Assembly (NCBI GenBank): GCA_016185345.1
Contig: JACPNS010000022.1
Coordinates: forward strand, 1 to 64,000
From: Solirubrobacterales bacterium
Lineage (GTDB): Bacteria; Actinomycetota; Thermoleophilia; Solirubrobacterales; JACPNS01
Length of the DNA stretch: 64,000 bases
Reading direction: 5' to 3'
In this document: in pieces, positions 27,576 through 37,032 of the stretch
How positions within the stretch are numbered: the first letter of the stretch is position 1
How the letters are laid out: each line of letters begins with the position of its first letter
Notes under the pieces: generated by a model
What the model saw: only the letters and a program-made list of their open reading frames with translations
Told to the model about the DNA's origin: nothing
Databases searched by the model: none
Program-made: the position numbers and the translations under genes

Positions 27576-28781
27576 GTGTCGAACAACGAGTGGACCAAGG
27601 GATCCAGCCCCGGAACCCAAGGTGTCGCGACAACGCCCACATTGCAGTCTGCCCCGCACATTCCCCGGACCCCGGCGCGCCTCTGCGCAGCCGCAGCGCT
27701 CGCGTTGACCGCCCTCTGTGCTTTTGCTTCAACCTCTGAGGCCGGGATCTACGGTTCGACGCCCGTGAGCATCTCTTCCGGCGTCGGGCGAGCTGCGCCA
27801 AATGGCAGCTCGGGTGAGCCAGCGGTATCGGGCGACAACCGCGCCGTGCGCTTCGTCGCATACTCGTCCTACGCCTCAAACCTCGTGAGCGGCGACAGCA
27901 ACGGTCTGCGCGATGTCTTCGTTTGGTTTCGTCCAACCAACCGTGTGCCGCGATCGCTGCGCTCAGGGCGCCTTCAGCTCGTGAGCGTGGGCAAGTCGGG
28001 TCAAGCCAACGGCGACTCAAGCAATCCATCTGTTGACGGCTCGATGATCAACCGCCCCCGATGCGTGGCATTTCAATCCAGGGCGACCAACCTTTCCGGC
28101 AAAGACGCAGTCCCAGACAGCGACGTGTACGTGCGCGACCTGCGCCGCAAGCGCACAGTCCTCGTCTCGAACGGCATCACCGGTGATGCTGTCAACCCGT
28201 CGATCGCGGGAAACTGCAAGAAGGTCCTGTTCGAGTCCGGCGGCAGGATCTACTGGTCCCGGGTCGGTGCCGGAGCCCCGCGCTCGCTCGGCAGAGGCAA
28301 CTCCCCGCGCTATTCGCGAGACGGCAAATCGATCGCCTATGTGAACGCCGGCAATGTCGTCTACCGCCGCGGCGGATTCAGCAAAACGCTTGGCCCCGGC
28401 AGCGATCCGCGGGTGTCCGACTACGCCAGCTCATACGGCTGGGCTGTTGCGTACAACTCCGACGGCAACGTCAAGGTAGGAATCATCAATCGCGGCCGCA
28501 AGTCGATTCAGACCGCCGCCCGCAACGCAGTCGTCGGCGGCGTCACCTCGAGAGCCGCGCATCGCGGTATCGTCGTATGGGCCCGCAGCAAGGCGCTCTA
28601 CTACTTGAATCGCAACACAGGTAATTCCGACGATCTCGCCTACGGGCATTCTCAGATCATCGAGATCGACTCCAGCGCCCGAGCGAACCTGATCGCGTTT
28701 GCCGCCGCGGGCGGCCAGTCCTTCATCGACGCCCGCGGCAACGGCACCAAGAGCGTCTACGTGAAGTGGCTGCCGAAATAG
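27576..28781 (+). CDS. Exported TolB-like/WD40-type beta-propeller protein
   Basis: About 401 residues from GTG 27576 (ATG 27543 would add 11). A signal-like hydrophobic segment AAAALALTALCAFASTSEAG follows a long polar start. The mature part has repeated propeller blades of the PD40 type, for example SNPSVDGS, VNPSIAGN and NSPRYSRDGKSIAYVNAGN, each ending in hydrophobic strands. It resembles TolB C-terminal propellers without the TolB N-domain. The function is unknown. It diverges from truA with a gap of only 57 bases. Confidence 0.7.
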   Translation: MSNNEWTKGSSPGTQGVATTPTLQSAPHIPRTPARLCAAAALALTALCAFASTSEAGIYGSTPVSISSGVGRAAPNGSSGEPAVSGDNRAVRFVAYSSYASNLVSGDSNGLRDVFVWFRPTNRVPRSLRSGRLQLVSVGKSGQANGDSSNPSVDGSMINRPRCVAFQSRATNLSGKDAVPDSDVYVRDLRRKRTVLVSNGITGDAVNPSIAGNCKKVLFESGGRIYWSRVGAGAPRSLGRGNSPRYSRDGKSIAYVNAGNVVYRRGGFSKTLGPGSDPRVSDYASSYGWAVAYNSDGNVKVGIINRGRKSIQTAARNAVVGGVTSRAAHRGIVVWARSKALYYLNRNTGNSDDLAYGHSQIIEIDSSARANLIAFAAAGGQSFIDARGNGTKSVYVKWLPK

Positions 28782-28816
28782 CCAACGCCCCGTCGCACGC
28801 CTGAGCCGTTAACGAT

Positions 28817-28846
28817 CGAAGGCCCCACCTTGCGGTGAGACCTTCG
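28817..28846. terminator. Hairpin between rplQ and the propeller gene
   Basis: CGAAGG (28817-28822) pairs with CCTTCG (28841-28846), with an inner CCACC/GGTG stem. It lies between two convergent 3' ends and may terminate both. There is no T-run on either strand. Confidence 0.5.
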
Positions 28847-28891
28847 AAAAGTCTGACTATCTGAAGCTCTGAGCGCTAGACGATTTCCAGC

Positions 28892-29245
28892 TTAAACAAG
28901 CTCCAAGTAAACCATCTCGGTCGAGTCCGAGCGACGCGGTCCAAGCTTCAGGATGCGCGTGTAGCCACCCGGACGGTCTGCGTAACGCGGAGCAACCTCT
29001 TCGAACAACTTGTGCACGATGAACTTGTCGTTGCCGAGCGCAGCCAGAGCCTGACGACGCGCGTGCAGGTCGCCCTGCTTGGCGAGGGTGATGATCTTCT
29101 CCAGTTCGGGCTTGACTGCCTTGGCCTTGGCCTCGGTCGTCTTGATCCGCTCGTGGTCGATCGTCTCCTTGATCAGGTTCGCGAACAGCGCCTTGCGGTG
29201 TGCTGCGTCGCGGGAGAGCTTGTTGCGTTTCTTGTTGTGGCGCAT
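28892..29245 (-). CDS. rplQ: Ribosomal protein bL17
   Basis: 117 residues, MRHNKKRNKLSRDAAHRKAL at the start and YTRILKLGPRRSD near the end, typical of bL17. Last gene of the alpha operon, 25 bases after rpoA. Confidence 0.97.
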   Translation of the reverse strand: MRHNKKRNKLSRDAAHRKALFANLIKETIDHERIKTTEAKAKAVKPELEKIITLAKQGDLHARRQALAALGNDKFIVHKLFEEVAPRYADRPGGYTRILKLGPRRSDSTEMVYLELV

Positions 29246-29270
29246 AATTCAGGTCCAGAGAGTAGAAGGA

Positions 29271-30221
29271 CTAACCCTTGAGGGCCAGTCCACGGTCGGC
29301 GAGAACGTCAACGACTTCCTGGATGCTCTTGCGCCCGAAGTTCGGGATCGCTGCAAGCTCGGCTTCGCTGCGCTCGAGCAGCTGGCCGACAGTCTGGATG
29401 CCGCCACGCTTAAGGCAGTTGTAAGAACGGACGCCCAGGTCGAGCTCCTCGATCAGGATGTCGTCGGGGCCGCCAGCTTCCGGCAGGCCTCCGCCGATTT
29501 CCTCGGCCTCTTCGAGCTCGCCGCGAAGCGCTGCGACGGTCATCTCATCAGTGAAGATTGCGAGGGTCTTGATCAGGATCTCTGAAGCCTCGCGAAGTGC
29601 GGCGTCGGGCTCGACTGAGCCGTCGGTCTCGACCTCGATGGTGAGCTTGTCGTAGTCAGTGCGCTGACCAACACGAGCGCCTTCGACGCTGTAGCTGACG
29701 CGCTTGACGGGCGAGAAGATCGAGTCGATCGGAATAACACCGATCGGCTGGTCTGAGGTCTTGTTCTCTTCGGCCGGTGCGTAACCGCGACCGCGACCGA
29801 TCGTGAGGTACATCTCGAGCTTGGACTTCTTCTCGAGGGTCGCGAGGTGCGCGTTGGGGTTGAGGATCTCTATACCTGCGGGCAGGTCGATGTCCTTGGC
29901 CTTGACCTCACCGGGACCGGTGAAGACGAGGGGTGCCTCGACTTCGGTGGCGTCCGAGTGGACCTTTGCGACGAGCGACTTCAGGTTGAGGACGATGTCG
30001 GTGACATCTTCCTTCACACCCTGGATCGTCGAGAACTCGTGGGCAACGCCCTCGATTCGCAGACTCGTCACGGCAGCGCCGGCGAGCGATGAGAGCATGA
30101 CGCGACGTAGCGCGCTGCCAAATGTGTAGCCAAATCCACGGTCCAGCGGTTCGATCGTAAAGACACCACGGTTGCCTTCGATCTGCTGGGCGGAAATGCG
30201 AGGAGTCTGGAATTCAAGCAT
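29271..30221 (-). CDS. rpoA: RNA polymerase alpha subunit
   Basis: 316 residues from ATG 30221 (MLEFQTPRIS). The amino-terminal domain has GFGYTFGSALRRVMLSSL for dimerisation and beta contact; the acidic linker precedes a C-terminal domain DLGVRSYNCLKRGGIQTVGQ with two HhH units that contact UP elements and activators. A longer frame to 30263 has only basic non-conserved residues. Confidence 0.97.
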   Translation of the reverse strand: MLEFQTPRISAQQIEGNRGVFTIEPLDRGFGYTFGSALRRVMLSSLAGAAVTSLRIEGVAHEFSTIQGVKEDVTDIVLNLKSLVAKVHSDATEVEAPLVFTGPGEVKAKDIDLPAGIEILNPNAHLATLEKKSKLEMYLTIGRGRGYAPAEENKTSDQPIGVIPIDSIFSPVKRVSYSVEGARVGQRTDYDKLTIEVETDGSVEPDAALREASEILIKTLAIFTDEMTVAALRGELEEAEEIGGGLPEAGGPDDILIEELDLGVRSYNCLKRGGIQTVGQLLERSEAELAAIPNFGRKSIQEVVDVLADRGLALKG

Positions 30222-30294
30222 CGGAACCCTTTTTCTTCTTGGTCTTGGTCGACAGCCGTCCAAGCTTTCGCTTGGCGGCGCGTTCGGGGGATTG

Positions 30295-30915
30295 TTACTT
30301 CGAGTAAAGCTCGACGATCAACTGCTCCTGGACCGGCGTGGTGATCTCACCACGGTCGGGCAGGCGCAGGATGCGTGCGGTCAACGCGTCGTGGTCGGCC
30401 TGAAGCCAGGCCGGCACACTTGTGATCATCGCGGTTGCTTCCGTGATGACTTCCTTCGCAGTTGACTTGTCCGAAAGGGAAATTACGTCCCCTTCACGGA
30501 CTTGGAAGCTTGGGATGTCCACGCGCTGACCGTTGATCAGCCAGTGACCGTGATTGATCATCTGACGAGCCTGGCGACGCGAAGCGGCGAAGCCGAGGCG
30601 GACGAGCACGTTGTCGAAGCGGCACTCGAGGATGCGCAGGAGGTTCTCTCCGGTGACACCCTTCTGGCGGCTTGCGCGGACGTAGTAGGCGCGGAACTGC
30701 TTCTCCAGGATCTGGTAGAAACGGCGCGCCTTCTGCTTCTCGCGCAGCTGCAGGCGGTACTCGCTCTGACGCTGACGCGTGAGGCCGTGCTGCCCTGGCG
30801 GGTAGTTGCGGCGGTCAACGCCGCACTTGTCCGTATAACAACGCGAACCCTTGAGGTAGAGCTTCTCGCCTTCGCGGCGGCAAAGCTTGCACTGTGAACC
30901 TGTATCGCGAGCCAT
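30295..30915 (-). CDS. rpsD: Ribosomal protein uS4
   Basis: 206 residues from ATG 30915 ([20 protein letters not shown]). The N-terminal cysteines (CKLC, C.. CGV) form the zinc site of the C+ type uS4. The S4 RNA-binding domain reads [20 protein letters not shown]. uS4 is a primary 16S binder and often represses the alpha operon. Starts proposed further upstream run into rpsK and are not needed. Confidence 0.97.
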   Translation of the reverse strand: MARDTGSQCKLCRREGEKLYLKGSRCYTDKCGVDRRNYPPGQHGLTRQRQSEYRLQLREKQKARRFYQILEKQFRAYYVRASRQKGVTGENLLRILECRFDNVLVRLGFAASRRQARQMINHGHWLINGQRVDIPSFQVREGDVISLSDKSTAKEVITEATAMITSVPAWLQADHDALTARILRLPDRGEITTPVQEQLIVELYSK

Positions 30916-30931
30916 TAGAGACGCACCATCC

Positions 30932-31327
30932 TTAAAGGCGCCGACGCTTGCGCGGACGGCATCCGTTGTGGGCCTGGGGGGTGACGTCCTTGACGCCAAC
31001 GACCTCGAGGCCGGCGCTCTGCAGCGAGCGGATCGCGGTCTCGCGGCCGGAGCCGGGACCCTTGACGAAAACTTCGACCTTTGCGAGGCCGTGTTCCATA
31101 CCCTTGCGGGCGGCCGACTCAGCGGTGACCTGCGCGGCGAACGGCGTGGACTTACGCGAACCCTTGAAGCCGACGGTGCCGGCTGACTCCCAAGCAATGA
31201 CATTGCCCGAGCGGTCGGTGAGGGAAACGATCGTGTTGTTGAAGCTGGCCTTGATGTGGGCCTGGCCGAACGGAACGTTCTTCTTTACTTTGCGACGGCC
31301 TGTACGGCCCTTCTTAGCGTCAGCCAT
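30932..31327 (-). CDS. rpsK: Ribosomal protein uS11
   Basis: 131 residues with a basic start ([20 protein letters not shown]) and the conserved end [10 protein letters not shown]. Normal length. Alpha operon, 16 bases upstream of rpsD. Confidence 0.97.
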   Translation of the reverse strand: MADAKKGRTGRRKVKKNVPFGQAHIKASFNNTIVSLTDRSGNVIAWESAGTVGFKGSRKSTPFAAQVTAESAARKGMEHGLAKVEVFVKGPGSGRETAIRSLQSAGLEVVGVKDVTPQAHNGCRPRKRRRL

Positions 31328-31347
31328 GGGCTACTTGGAAGCCATTC

Positions 31348-31728
31348 TTATTTAGAAACTTTCTTCTTGTTGGCGATCTGGGCCTTACGCGGGCCCTTGC
31401 GAGTGCGAGCGTTGGTCTTGGTGCGCTGCCCGCGGACCGTGAGGCCTCGACGATGACGGAGGCCACGGTAGGCGCCGATCTCCATCAGGCGCTTGATGTC
31501 CTGTGAGCGCTCGCGGCGAAGGTCACCTTCAACAGTGAGCTCTTCGTCGATCGCGTCACGAAGCTTGATGACCTCGTCTTCGGTGAGGTCGCGGACGAAA
31601 GTGTCACGGCTGATCGAGGCGTTGTCGAGCAACTTCTGCGAGGTCGACTGGCCGATCCCATAAATATAGGTCAGTCCGATTTCTACGCGCTTGTTCAGCG
31701 GGATGTTTACGCCTGAAATACGAGCCAT
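31348..31728 (-). CDS. rpsM: Ribosomal protein uS13
   Basis: 126 residues: [32 protein letters not shown] and the C-terminal [16 protein letters not shown] tail that reaches tRNA in the decoding centre. Alpha operon, 13 bases downstream of rpmJ. Confidence 0.97.
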   Translation of the reverse strand: MARISGVNIPLNKRVEIGLTYIYGIGQSTSQKLLDNASISRDTFVRDLTEDEVIKLRDAIDEELTVEGDLRRERSQDIKRLMEIGAYRGLRHRRGLTVRGQRTKTNARTRKGPRKAQIANKKKVSK

Positions 31729-31741
31729 TAGTTCCTACTAC

Positions 31742-31855
31742 CTAGCCTTGACGCTGCTTGTGGCGCTTGTTTGTGCAGATCACGTGAACGGTCCCGCGAC
31801 GTCGAATGACGCGGCACTTTTCGCAGATCGGTTTTACTGAAGCTCGAACCTTCAC
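31742..31855 (-). CDS. rpmJ: Ribosomal protein bL36
   Basis: 37 residues from GTG 31855. The start [14 protein letters not shown] is followed by a second half [13 protein letters not shown], with the C-C-C-H zinc ribbon of the C+ type. Too short for usual gene calls but unmistakable. It stands first in the alpha block here because infA is missing upstream. Confidence 0.95.
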   Translation of the reverse strand: MKVRASVKPICEKCRVIRRRGTVHVICTNKRHKQRQG

Positions 31856-32035
31856 GGCACAGGCCCTCTCACAAGGCGGACACTCGCTTTGAGTGAAAAT
31901 CGTGTTTTTGAACAGCAAAGAATTGCGTCAGAACCCAAGCATCGGAAGCCGGAAGTCATGCGAAGCATGGGCTGTCCGTTAGGGCTCAGAAGCGCGACGC
32001 CGAATGTTAGCACGGGCACGGGAACGCGCGCAGCG
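31856..32035. other. map-rpmJ spacer lacking infA
   Basis: 180 bases between the map stop and the rpmJ start. No frame can encode IF-1 (about 72 residues, 216 bases), the usual occupant in actinobacteria. The only structure seen is a small hairpin CATGC-gaa-GCATG (31958-31970). A promoter for rpmJ-rplQ could lie here. Confidence 0.7.
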
Positions 32036-32824
32036 CTACCGCCAGACGTCAATCAGGTCGTGCCACGGAGTCAAAATCCGCGGACCGTCTTCTGTGATCG
32101 CGACCGTGAACTCGAAGTGCGCGGTGAGCGATCCATCTGCAGAATACACCGACCAGTTGTCGTCGCCGACAAATATTTCCGGCTTTCCAGCGTTGACCAT
32201 CGGCTCTATTGCGATCACCATTCCGGCCTGCAGCTCAGGGCCAGAGCCGGGGACGCCGTAATTGGGCACCTGAGGCTCTTCGTGCATCTGACGCCCCACC
32301 CCGTGGCCGATCAGTTCGCGGATGACCGAGAAGCCGGCGTCTTCGACGCGCTTTTCGACCGCGTGGCCGACGTCGCCGAGGTGATTCCCGACCCGGCACT
32401 GCTCAACGGAGTCAAAAAGGGACTGCTTGGTGGTCTCCATCAGGCTGTCGGCAATCGCGTTCGACTCACCGCCCACCGGCATCGTGACCGCGCCGTCGGA
32501 AACCCATCCGCCGAGCGTCACGCCGATGTCGATGCAGAGCGTGTCGCCGGCCTCGAGCACTTCTGGGCCGGGGATGCCGTGGACGACCATGTCGTTGTTG
32601 GAGATGCAGATCGATCCCGGGAAGCCGCGGAAGCCCTTGAAGGTCGGGATCCCGCCGTTCTCGCGGATGAACTTCTCGACTGCGGTGTCGACTTCTTTAG
32701 TCGTGGCGCCGGGTTTGGCAGTCTCGACGGCGACCTGCATGGCACCAACGTGAACCTTGCCGGAGGCGGCCATCTGATCGAGCTGCTCGGGAGTCTTGAG
32801 ATTGATCACTTCGTTCGAGTACAT
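32036..32824 (-). CDS. map: Methionine aminopeptidase type I
   Basis: 262 residues from ATG 32824 (MYSNEVINLKTPEQLDQMAA). Metal ligands are visible: H in DMVVHGIPG, D in CIDIGVTLGGWVSDGA, H in IGHGVGRQMHEEPQ, E in AIEPMV and E in FEFTVAITEDG. It removes initiator methionine during translation. It starts seven bases after adk, so the two are co-translated. Confidence 0.96.
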   Translation of the reverse strand: MYSNEVINLKTPEQLDQMAASGKVHVGAMQVAVETAKPGATTKEVDTAVEKFIRENGGIPTFKGFRGFPGSICISNNDMVVHGIPGPEVLEAGDTLCIDIGVTLGGWVSDGAVTMPVGGESNAIADSLMETTKQSLFDSVEQCRVGNHLGDVGHAVEKRVEDAGFSVIRELIGHGVGRQMHEEPQVPNYGVPGSGPELQAGMVIAIEPMVNAGKPEIFVGDDNWSVYSADGSLTAHFEFTVAITEDGPRILTPWHDLIDVWR

Positions 32825-32831
32825 CGCTTGA

Positions 32832-33524
32832 TCAGAGCGCGTCTTCGAGCCGAACGGTCGCGACGAGTGCACGAATATGGCGATACACCTCGTCGGGCTC
32901 GCGGGTGCCGTCGATGCGTCTGACCAGGGCCTTGTTCTCGGAGTTCTGGCTCTCGTAGAAGCCGATCACCGGTGAGGTCTGGTCGTGGTAGACCTTCAGG
33001 CGGTTGGCGATCGTCTCGGGCTTGTCGTCATCGCGCTGAATCAGCTTGGTTCCATCGATGTCGTCGACTCCCTCGTGCTTGGGCGGGTCGTACTTGATGT
33101 GGTAGGTGCGGCCGGTCGTCGGGTTGACGCGGCGACCTGAAAGTCGGTCGATCAGTTCTTCATCGGGCACTTCGATGACCATCACGGCGGTCAGCTTGCG
33201 ACCGGACTCCGTCAGGCCCACATCAAGCGCCTCGGCCTGCGGGACGGTGCGCGGGAAGCCGTCAAGTATGAAGCCGTGCTCTGCGTCGGGCAGCTTGAGC
33301 CGCGCGGTGATCAGGTCAACGACGAGTTCGTCCGGGAGCAACTCGCCCTTGTCCATGTACTCCTTGGCCTTGACGCCAAGCTCGGTGCCCTCTTTGACGT
33401 TCTCGCGCAGGATGTCGCCGACCGAGATGAACGGCAGCGAGAAGTCCTTGACGAGGCGAGACGCCTGAGTTCCTTTGCCAGCGCCGGGCGGTCCAACTAG
33501 TACGAGGTTGAGTTCGGCGGGCAT
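32832..33524 (-). CDS. adk: Adenylate kinase
   Basis: 230 residues. The P-loop is LVGPPGAGKGTQ, with the NMP-binding GDILREN and a long-form LID (GRRVNPTTGRTYHIKYDPPK) without the four zinc cysteines. It interconverts AMP, ADP and ATP. A 260-base gap with a long palindrome separates it from secY, so it may be transcribed from its own promoter as well. Confidence 0.96.
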   Translation of the reverse strand: MPAELNLVLVGPPGAGKGTQASRLVKDFSLPFISVGDILRENVKEGTELGVKAKEYMDKGELLPDELVVDLITARLKLPDAEHGFILDGFPRTVPQAEALDVGLTESGRKLTAVMVIEVPDEELIDRLSGRRVNPTTGRTYHIKYDPPKHEGVDDIDGTKLIQRDDDKPETIANRLKVYHDQTSPVIGFYESQNSENKALVRRIDGTREPDEVYRHIRALVATVRLEDAL

Positions 33525-33580
33525 TGGGCGAGGACATTAACAGGCACCCCTCACCGGTTTTACGCATGCGCGAACGCAAG

Positions 33581-33653
33581 TAAGCGCTTTTCTGCCCCAA
33601 CATACGTCCTGCCGACTCTCGGCAAGACGTATGTTGGGGCAAGATCTGGCTTA
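33581..33653. repeat. Long palindrome, copy 2 of the dispersed repeat
   Basis: Stem 33594-33615 pairs with 33619-33640 (one mismatch) around loop CTC. The core CAACATACGTCCTGCCGA is identical to copy 1 at 10283-10353, and TAAGC (33581-33585) and GGCTTA (33648-33653) repeat the outer arms. It lies in the 260-base secY-adk gap, where a full terminator would be unexpected. The rest of the gap (33654-33784) shows no gene. Confidence 0.85.
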
Positions 33654-33784
33654 GGTATGCGAAGCCGCCTCAGAGCAACCAGCCCCAAGCGCTAGCGCCC
33701 CAGCGCGAAGAGCACCGAACCACAAACCCGGACATCACCCCATCGCCGCCATCAACATGGCAAGCCAAGGGCAACAGCCAAGAG

Positions 33785-35044
33785 CTAGTTCAAGAACCCT
33801 TCGTAGTTACGCATCTGCAACTGAGCCTCGAGCTGCTTCATCGTGTCCAGCGCAACGCCGACGGTGATCAGGATCGACGTACCGCCGAAGAAGAAGCCGG
33901 CTCCAGTCTGGTTGATCAGGATCAGCGGGAACGCGGCAACCGCAGCCAGGTACAGAGCACCCGGGAAGGTCAGTCGAGCGAGTATTCGGTCCAGGTACTC
34001 GGCGGTGGGTAACCCCGGCCTCACTCCCGGAATGAACCCGCCGTACTTTTTCAGGTTGTCTGCCTGCTCCCGCGGGTTGAAGGTGACCGCTGTATAGAAA
34101 TAGGTGAACATGACGATGAAGAAGGACTCACCGACGATATAGGCGGTGCCGTTCGGACTGAAGAAGTTGGCAACGTCTTGGGCCCACGGCTGCTGGATCA
34201 GCGTTGCGATGGTCGGCGGAAAGGCCATGATCGAGGCGGCGAAGATGATCGGAATTACGCCCGCCATATTGACGCGGAGCGGCAGGTATGTCGATCCACC
34301 CTGCGTCATTTTTCGGCCGATCTGGCGCTTGGCGTATTGCACTGGGATGCGGCGCTGGCCTTCCTGAATGAAGACCACAGCGACGATCACGCCCAGAGCG
34401 ATGAAGGGCATCATCAACTTGAATATTTGATCGGTGCTGTTCCACCAGGTCGAGACGCCGCCGGGAAGCCCGGAAACGATCGAGGCAAAAATCAAAAGAG
34501 AAATGCCGTTGCCGATACCACGTTGCGTGATCAGCTCACCGATCCACATCAGGAGGACCGTTCCGGCGGTCAGACACAGAGTGATTAGCAATAGGTTGCC
34601 AAAGCGGCCGTTGGTTATGACGGACGGGTTCTGACCCTTGAAGAGCGCGACGTAACCGACTGCCTGAGCTGCCGCCAGTGCAACTGTCAGATAGCGCGTG
34701 TACTGCGTGATCTTCTGTTGGCCGACTTCGCCTTCGCGAGCGAGCTGCTCGAGCGTCGGTGAGACCACGGTCATCAGCTGAAGGATGATCGAGGCGGTGA
34801 TGTACGGCATGATGCCCAGCGCGAAGAGCGATAGGCGAGAAAGGCTGCCGCCTGAGAAGAGGTTCAGGAAGCCGAGGATGCTGCTCGTGTCGAACTGATT
34901 CTGGAATTCTTTGAGCGCCGTGACGTCTACGCCCGGTGAGGGGACGTATGAACCGACACGGTAAATCAGAAGCATTGCGGCGACAAAGCCGATCTTCTTC
35001 CGGATCTCCGGTGTGCGAAATGCGTTAGCGAGAGTCTGAACCAT
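33785..35044 (-). CDS. secY: Protein translocase subunit SecY
   Basis: 419 residues with ten transmembrane helices. Family motifs include SGGSLSRLSLFALGIMPYIT (helix 2, plug region) and RGIGNGISLLIFASI, plus the cytoplasmic loop PVQYAKRQIGRKM. It forms the SecYEG channel. It is the last gene of the spc operon here, 36 bases after rplO. Confidence 0.96.
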   Translation of the reverse strand: MVQTLANAFRTPEIRKKIGFVAAMLLIYRVGSYVPSPGVDVTALKEFQNQFDTSSILGFLNLFSGGSLSRLSLFALGIMPYITASIILQLMTVVSPTLEQLAREGEVGQQKITQYTRYLTVALAAAQAVGYVALFKGQNPSVITNGRFGNLLLITLCLTAGTVLLMWIGELITQRGIGNGISLLIFASIVSGLPGGVSTWWNSTDQIFKLMMPFIALGVIVAVVFIQEGQRRIPVQYAKRQIGRKMTQGGSTYLPLRVNMAGVIPIIFAASIMAFPPTIATLIQQPWAQDVANFFSPNGTAYIVGESFFIVMFTYFYTAVTFNPREQADNLKKYGGFIPGVRPGLPTAEYLDRILARLTFPGALYLAAVAAFPLILINQTGAGFFFGGTSILITVGVALDTMKQLEAQLQMRNYEGFLN

Positions 35045-35080
35045 TATCGAAGTGCCCTCCCCCAGGCACCACGGCAGAAG

Positions 35081-35596
35081 CTAGTCAATTGTCTTGCAGG
35101 TGCCGCCAGCGGCTTCGATCTTGCGCTGCGCTTCGGCCGAGAACTTCGCGGCCGTCACGTCGAGCTTGACGTCGATCTCACCGCGACCGAGAACCTTGAT
35201 CGCGATGTTCTTGCGAGTTGCCAGACCCTTGGCTGCCAGCGTTTCGGCGTTCACCTCGTCGCCGGCCTTGAACAAGCGGGCGAGGTCGTCGACGTTGACG
35301 GGCTGGGTCGCCGTACGGAACGGCTCGACCGGCATTGAAGTCTTCTTGGTCGCACCACGCAGCTTGCGCATGCGTACGGCGATAGGGGTCTGACCACCTT
35401 CATAGTGCGGACCGGGCTTGCCACCCGAACGCGAACCCTGACCTTTGTGACCACGGCCGGAGGTCTTGCCCATGCCCGAACCGTGACCACGGCCGACGCG
35501 CTTACGCGGACGGTCCTGCTGGGCGGACGGACTCAAATTGTGTGTGCCGACAACGAGGTCGTCAGCCTTTTTGTCGGTCTTCTCGGCGTCAGCCAT
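35081..35596 (-). CDS. rplO: Ribosomal protein uL15
   Basis: 171 residues. An N-terminal extension (about 20 residues, MADAEKTDKKADDLVVGTH) precedes the conserved LSPSAQQDRPRKRVGRGHGS and GRGHKGQGSRSG. Four-base gap after rpmD. Confidence 0.95.
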   Translation of the reverse strand: MADAEKTDKKADDLVVGTHNLSPSAQQDRPRKRVGRGHGSGMGKTSGRGHKGQGSRSGGKPGPHYEGGQTPIAVRMRKLRGATKKTSMPVEPFRTATQPVNVDDLARLFKAGDEVNAETLAAKGLATRKNIAIKVLGRGEIDVKLDVTAAKFSAEAQRKIEAAGGTCKTID

Positions 35597-35600
35597 CTTC

Positions 35601-35780
35601 CTACTCCTCCACCGTGATGAGGTGGCGCACGCGATGAAGCATGCCGCGAATTTCCGGCGAGTCCTTCACTTCATTGGTGCTGTCGATCTTTCCAAGTTTA
35701 AGTGAACGCAATGTCTCGCGCTGGGCGTGATTCGCGCCGTTCTTGCTTTTGACCTGCTTGATCTTGATTGTGTCGGCCAT
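35601..35780 (-). CDS. rpmD: Ribosomal protein uL30
   Basis: 59 residues (MADTIKIKQVKSKNGANHAQ, then ETLRSLKLGKIDS). Length and LRSLKLGK motif are normal for bacterial uL30. It lies between rpsE (2-base gap) and rplO (4-base gap). Confidence 0.95.
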   Translation of the reverse strand: MADTIKIKQVKSKNGANHAQRETLRSLKLGKIDSTNEVKDSPEIRGMLHRVRHLITVEE

Positions 35781-35782
35781 CT

Positions 35783-36628
35783 TTATGAGCTCTCCTCGGG
35801 AGCTGTCTCAGAGGCTGCTTCAACGCCTGCCGGGTCGACGACGGCTTCTTCGCCGGGCGCCTCCACGGACTCTTCGGTTGCGGGGGAGCCTGCCGTGGCG
35901 TCGGCAATTTCGGCCTCGGCGGCTGCGCCGGACTCGGCCTTCACGCCTTCGGAGCCGACCTCTGCGCCAGCCGAGGCAGCTGCGGCGGCAACTTCTTCCT
36001 GCGCAGCTTGCTGCTCGGCGGCGTTCTCGATCGCAGCTTCGGCCGGAGACGCTGCTGCTTCAGGCGCCGCTTCGACTTCGTCCTCGATGTTCTTGGCCTG
36101 CGGCTTCTCGATGCCGAGCACGTCGTGAACCGTGAGTCCACGCGCCTTTGCGACATCTTCCGGACGGCGCAGTGACTGCAGCGCGTCAACGGTTGCCTTA
36201 ACAAGGTTGATCGGGTTCTGCGAACCCAGCGACTTGGCGAGAATGTCGTGCACGCCGGCGAGCTCGAGGACGGCGCGGACACCCCCACCGGCGATAACAC
36301 CGGTACCGGTTGATGCCGGCCTGAGCATGACCTGACCCGCACCGAAGCGGCCGAGCGCCTTGTGCGTGATCGTCGACTTGTACTTCGGCACTTCGAAGAG
36401 GTTCTTCTTTGCCTGCTCGACGCCCTTCTGGATCGCGATCGGCACTTCGTTCGCCTTGCCGTATCCGATGCCGACGATCGACTTCTCGTCGCCCACGACA
36501 ACGAGAGCCGTGAAGGAGAAGCGTCGACCACCCTTGACCACTTTGGCCACGCGGTTGATGTCGACGACACGCTCCTGGAGGTCGAGTCCGTCGGATGAAA
36601 CATTGGTGATGCGGTGATTTACAGCCAT
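35783..36628 (-). CDS. rpsE: Ribosomal protein uS5 with long acidic C-terminal tail
   Basis: 281 residues. The first ~170 are uS5: [35 protein letters not shown] and [20 protein letters not shown]. From about residue 172 a low-complexity tail of about 110 residues rich in Ala, Glu and Pro follows ([20 protein letters not shown]). Common bacterial uS5 is 160-200 residues. No frameshift is needed to explain the tail. Confidence 0.95.
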   Translation of the reverse strand: MAVNHRITNVSSDGLDLQERVVDINRVAKVVKGGRRFSFTALVVVGDEKSIVGIGYGKANEVPIAIQKGVEQAKKNLFEVPKYKSTITHKALGRFGAGQVMLRPASTGTGVIAGGGVRAVLELAGVHDILAKSLGSQNPINLVKATVDALQSLRRPEDVAKARGLTVHDVLGIEKPQAKNIEDEVEAAPEAAASPAEAAIENAAEQQAAQEEVAAAAASAGAEVGSEGVKAESGAAAEAEIADATAGSPATEESVEAPGEEAVVDPAGVEAASETAPEESS

Positions 36629-36669
36629 GAAGTCTTTCTCGAAGTCCTTAAATTCTTAGAAACCCACTG

Positions 36670-37032
36670 TTAGACGGTCAGCCCGCCCTCGCGGATGCCT
36701 TCTGCGAATGCCTTGACACGTCCGTGGTACAAAAAGCCGTTGCGGTCGAATACCGCGCTGTCAATGCCGGCGGCCTTGACACGCTCGGCCAGCACTTCGC
36801 CAGCCTTTGTTGCCTGCTCGGTGCCCGACAGCTTGCGAAGGTCTGCTTCGGTCCAGTTGACTGAAGCGAGAGTCTTGCCAGCGACGTCGTCGATCACCTG
36901 GGCAGAGACGCCGCGGTTCGAACGGACCACGGAAATACGCGGACGCTCGGCGGTGCCTGAAATCTTTGCGCGCACGCGGCGCTTGCGACGCGTGCGACGT
37001 GTGTTCTTGAGGCGCGTAGCTGTCTGACTCAT
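36670..37032 (-). CDS. rplR: Ribosomal protein uL18
   Basis: 120 residues: basic start (TRLKNTRRTRRKRRVRAKIS), RPRISVVRSNRGVSAQVIDD and end RVKAFAEGIREGGL. It binds 5S rRNA. Its ATG overlaps the rplF stop (ATGA). Confidence 0.96.
   Translation of the reverse strand: MSQTATRLKNTRRTRRKRRVRAKISGTAERPRISVVRSNRGVSAQVIDDVAGKTLASVNWTEADLRKLSGTEQATKAGEVLAERVKAAGIDSAVFDRNGFLYHGRVKAFAEGIREGGLTV

Noticed and set aside
31889-32923. 344-residue plus-strand frame opposite map
   Set aside because: It is a GC-rich mirror frame of map with no recognisable domain; map has all metal ligands.
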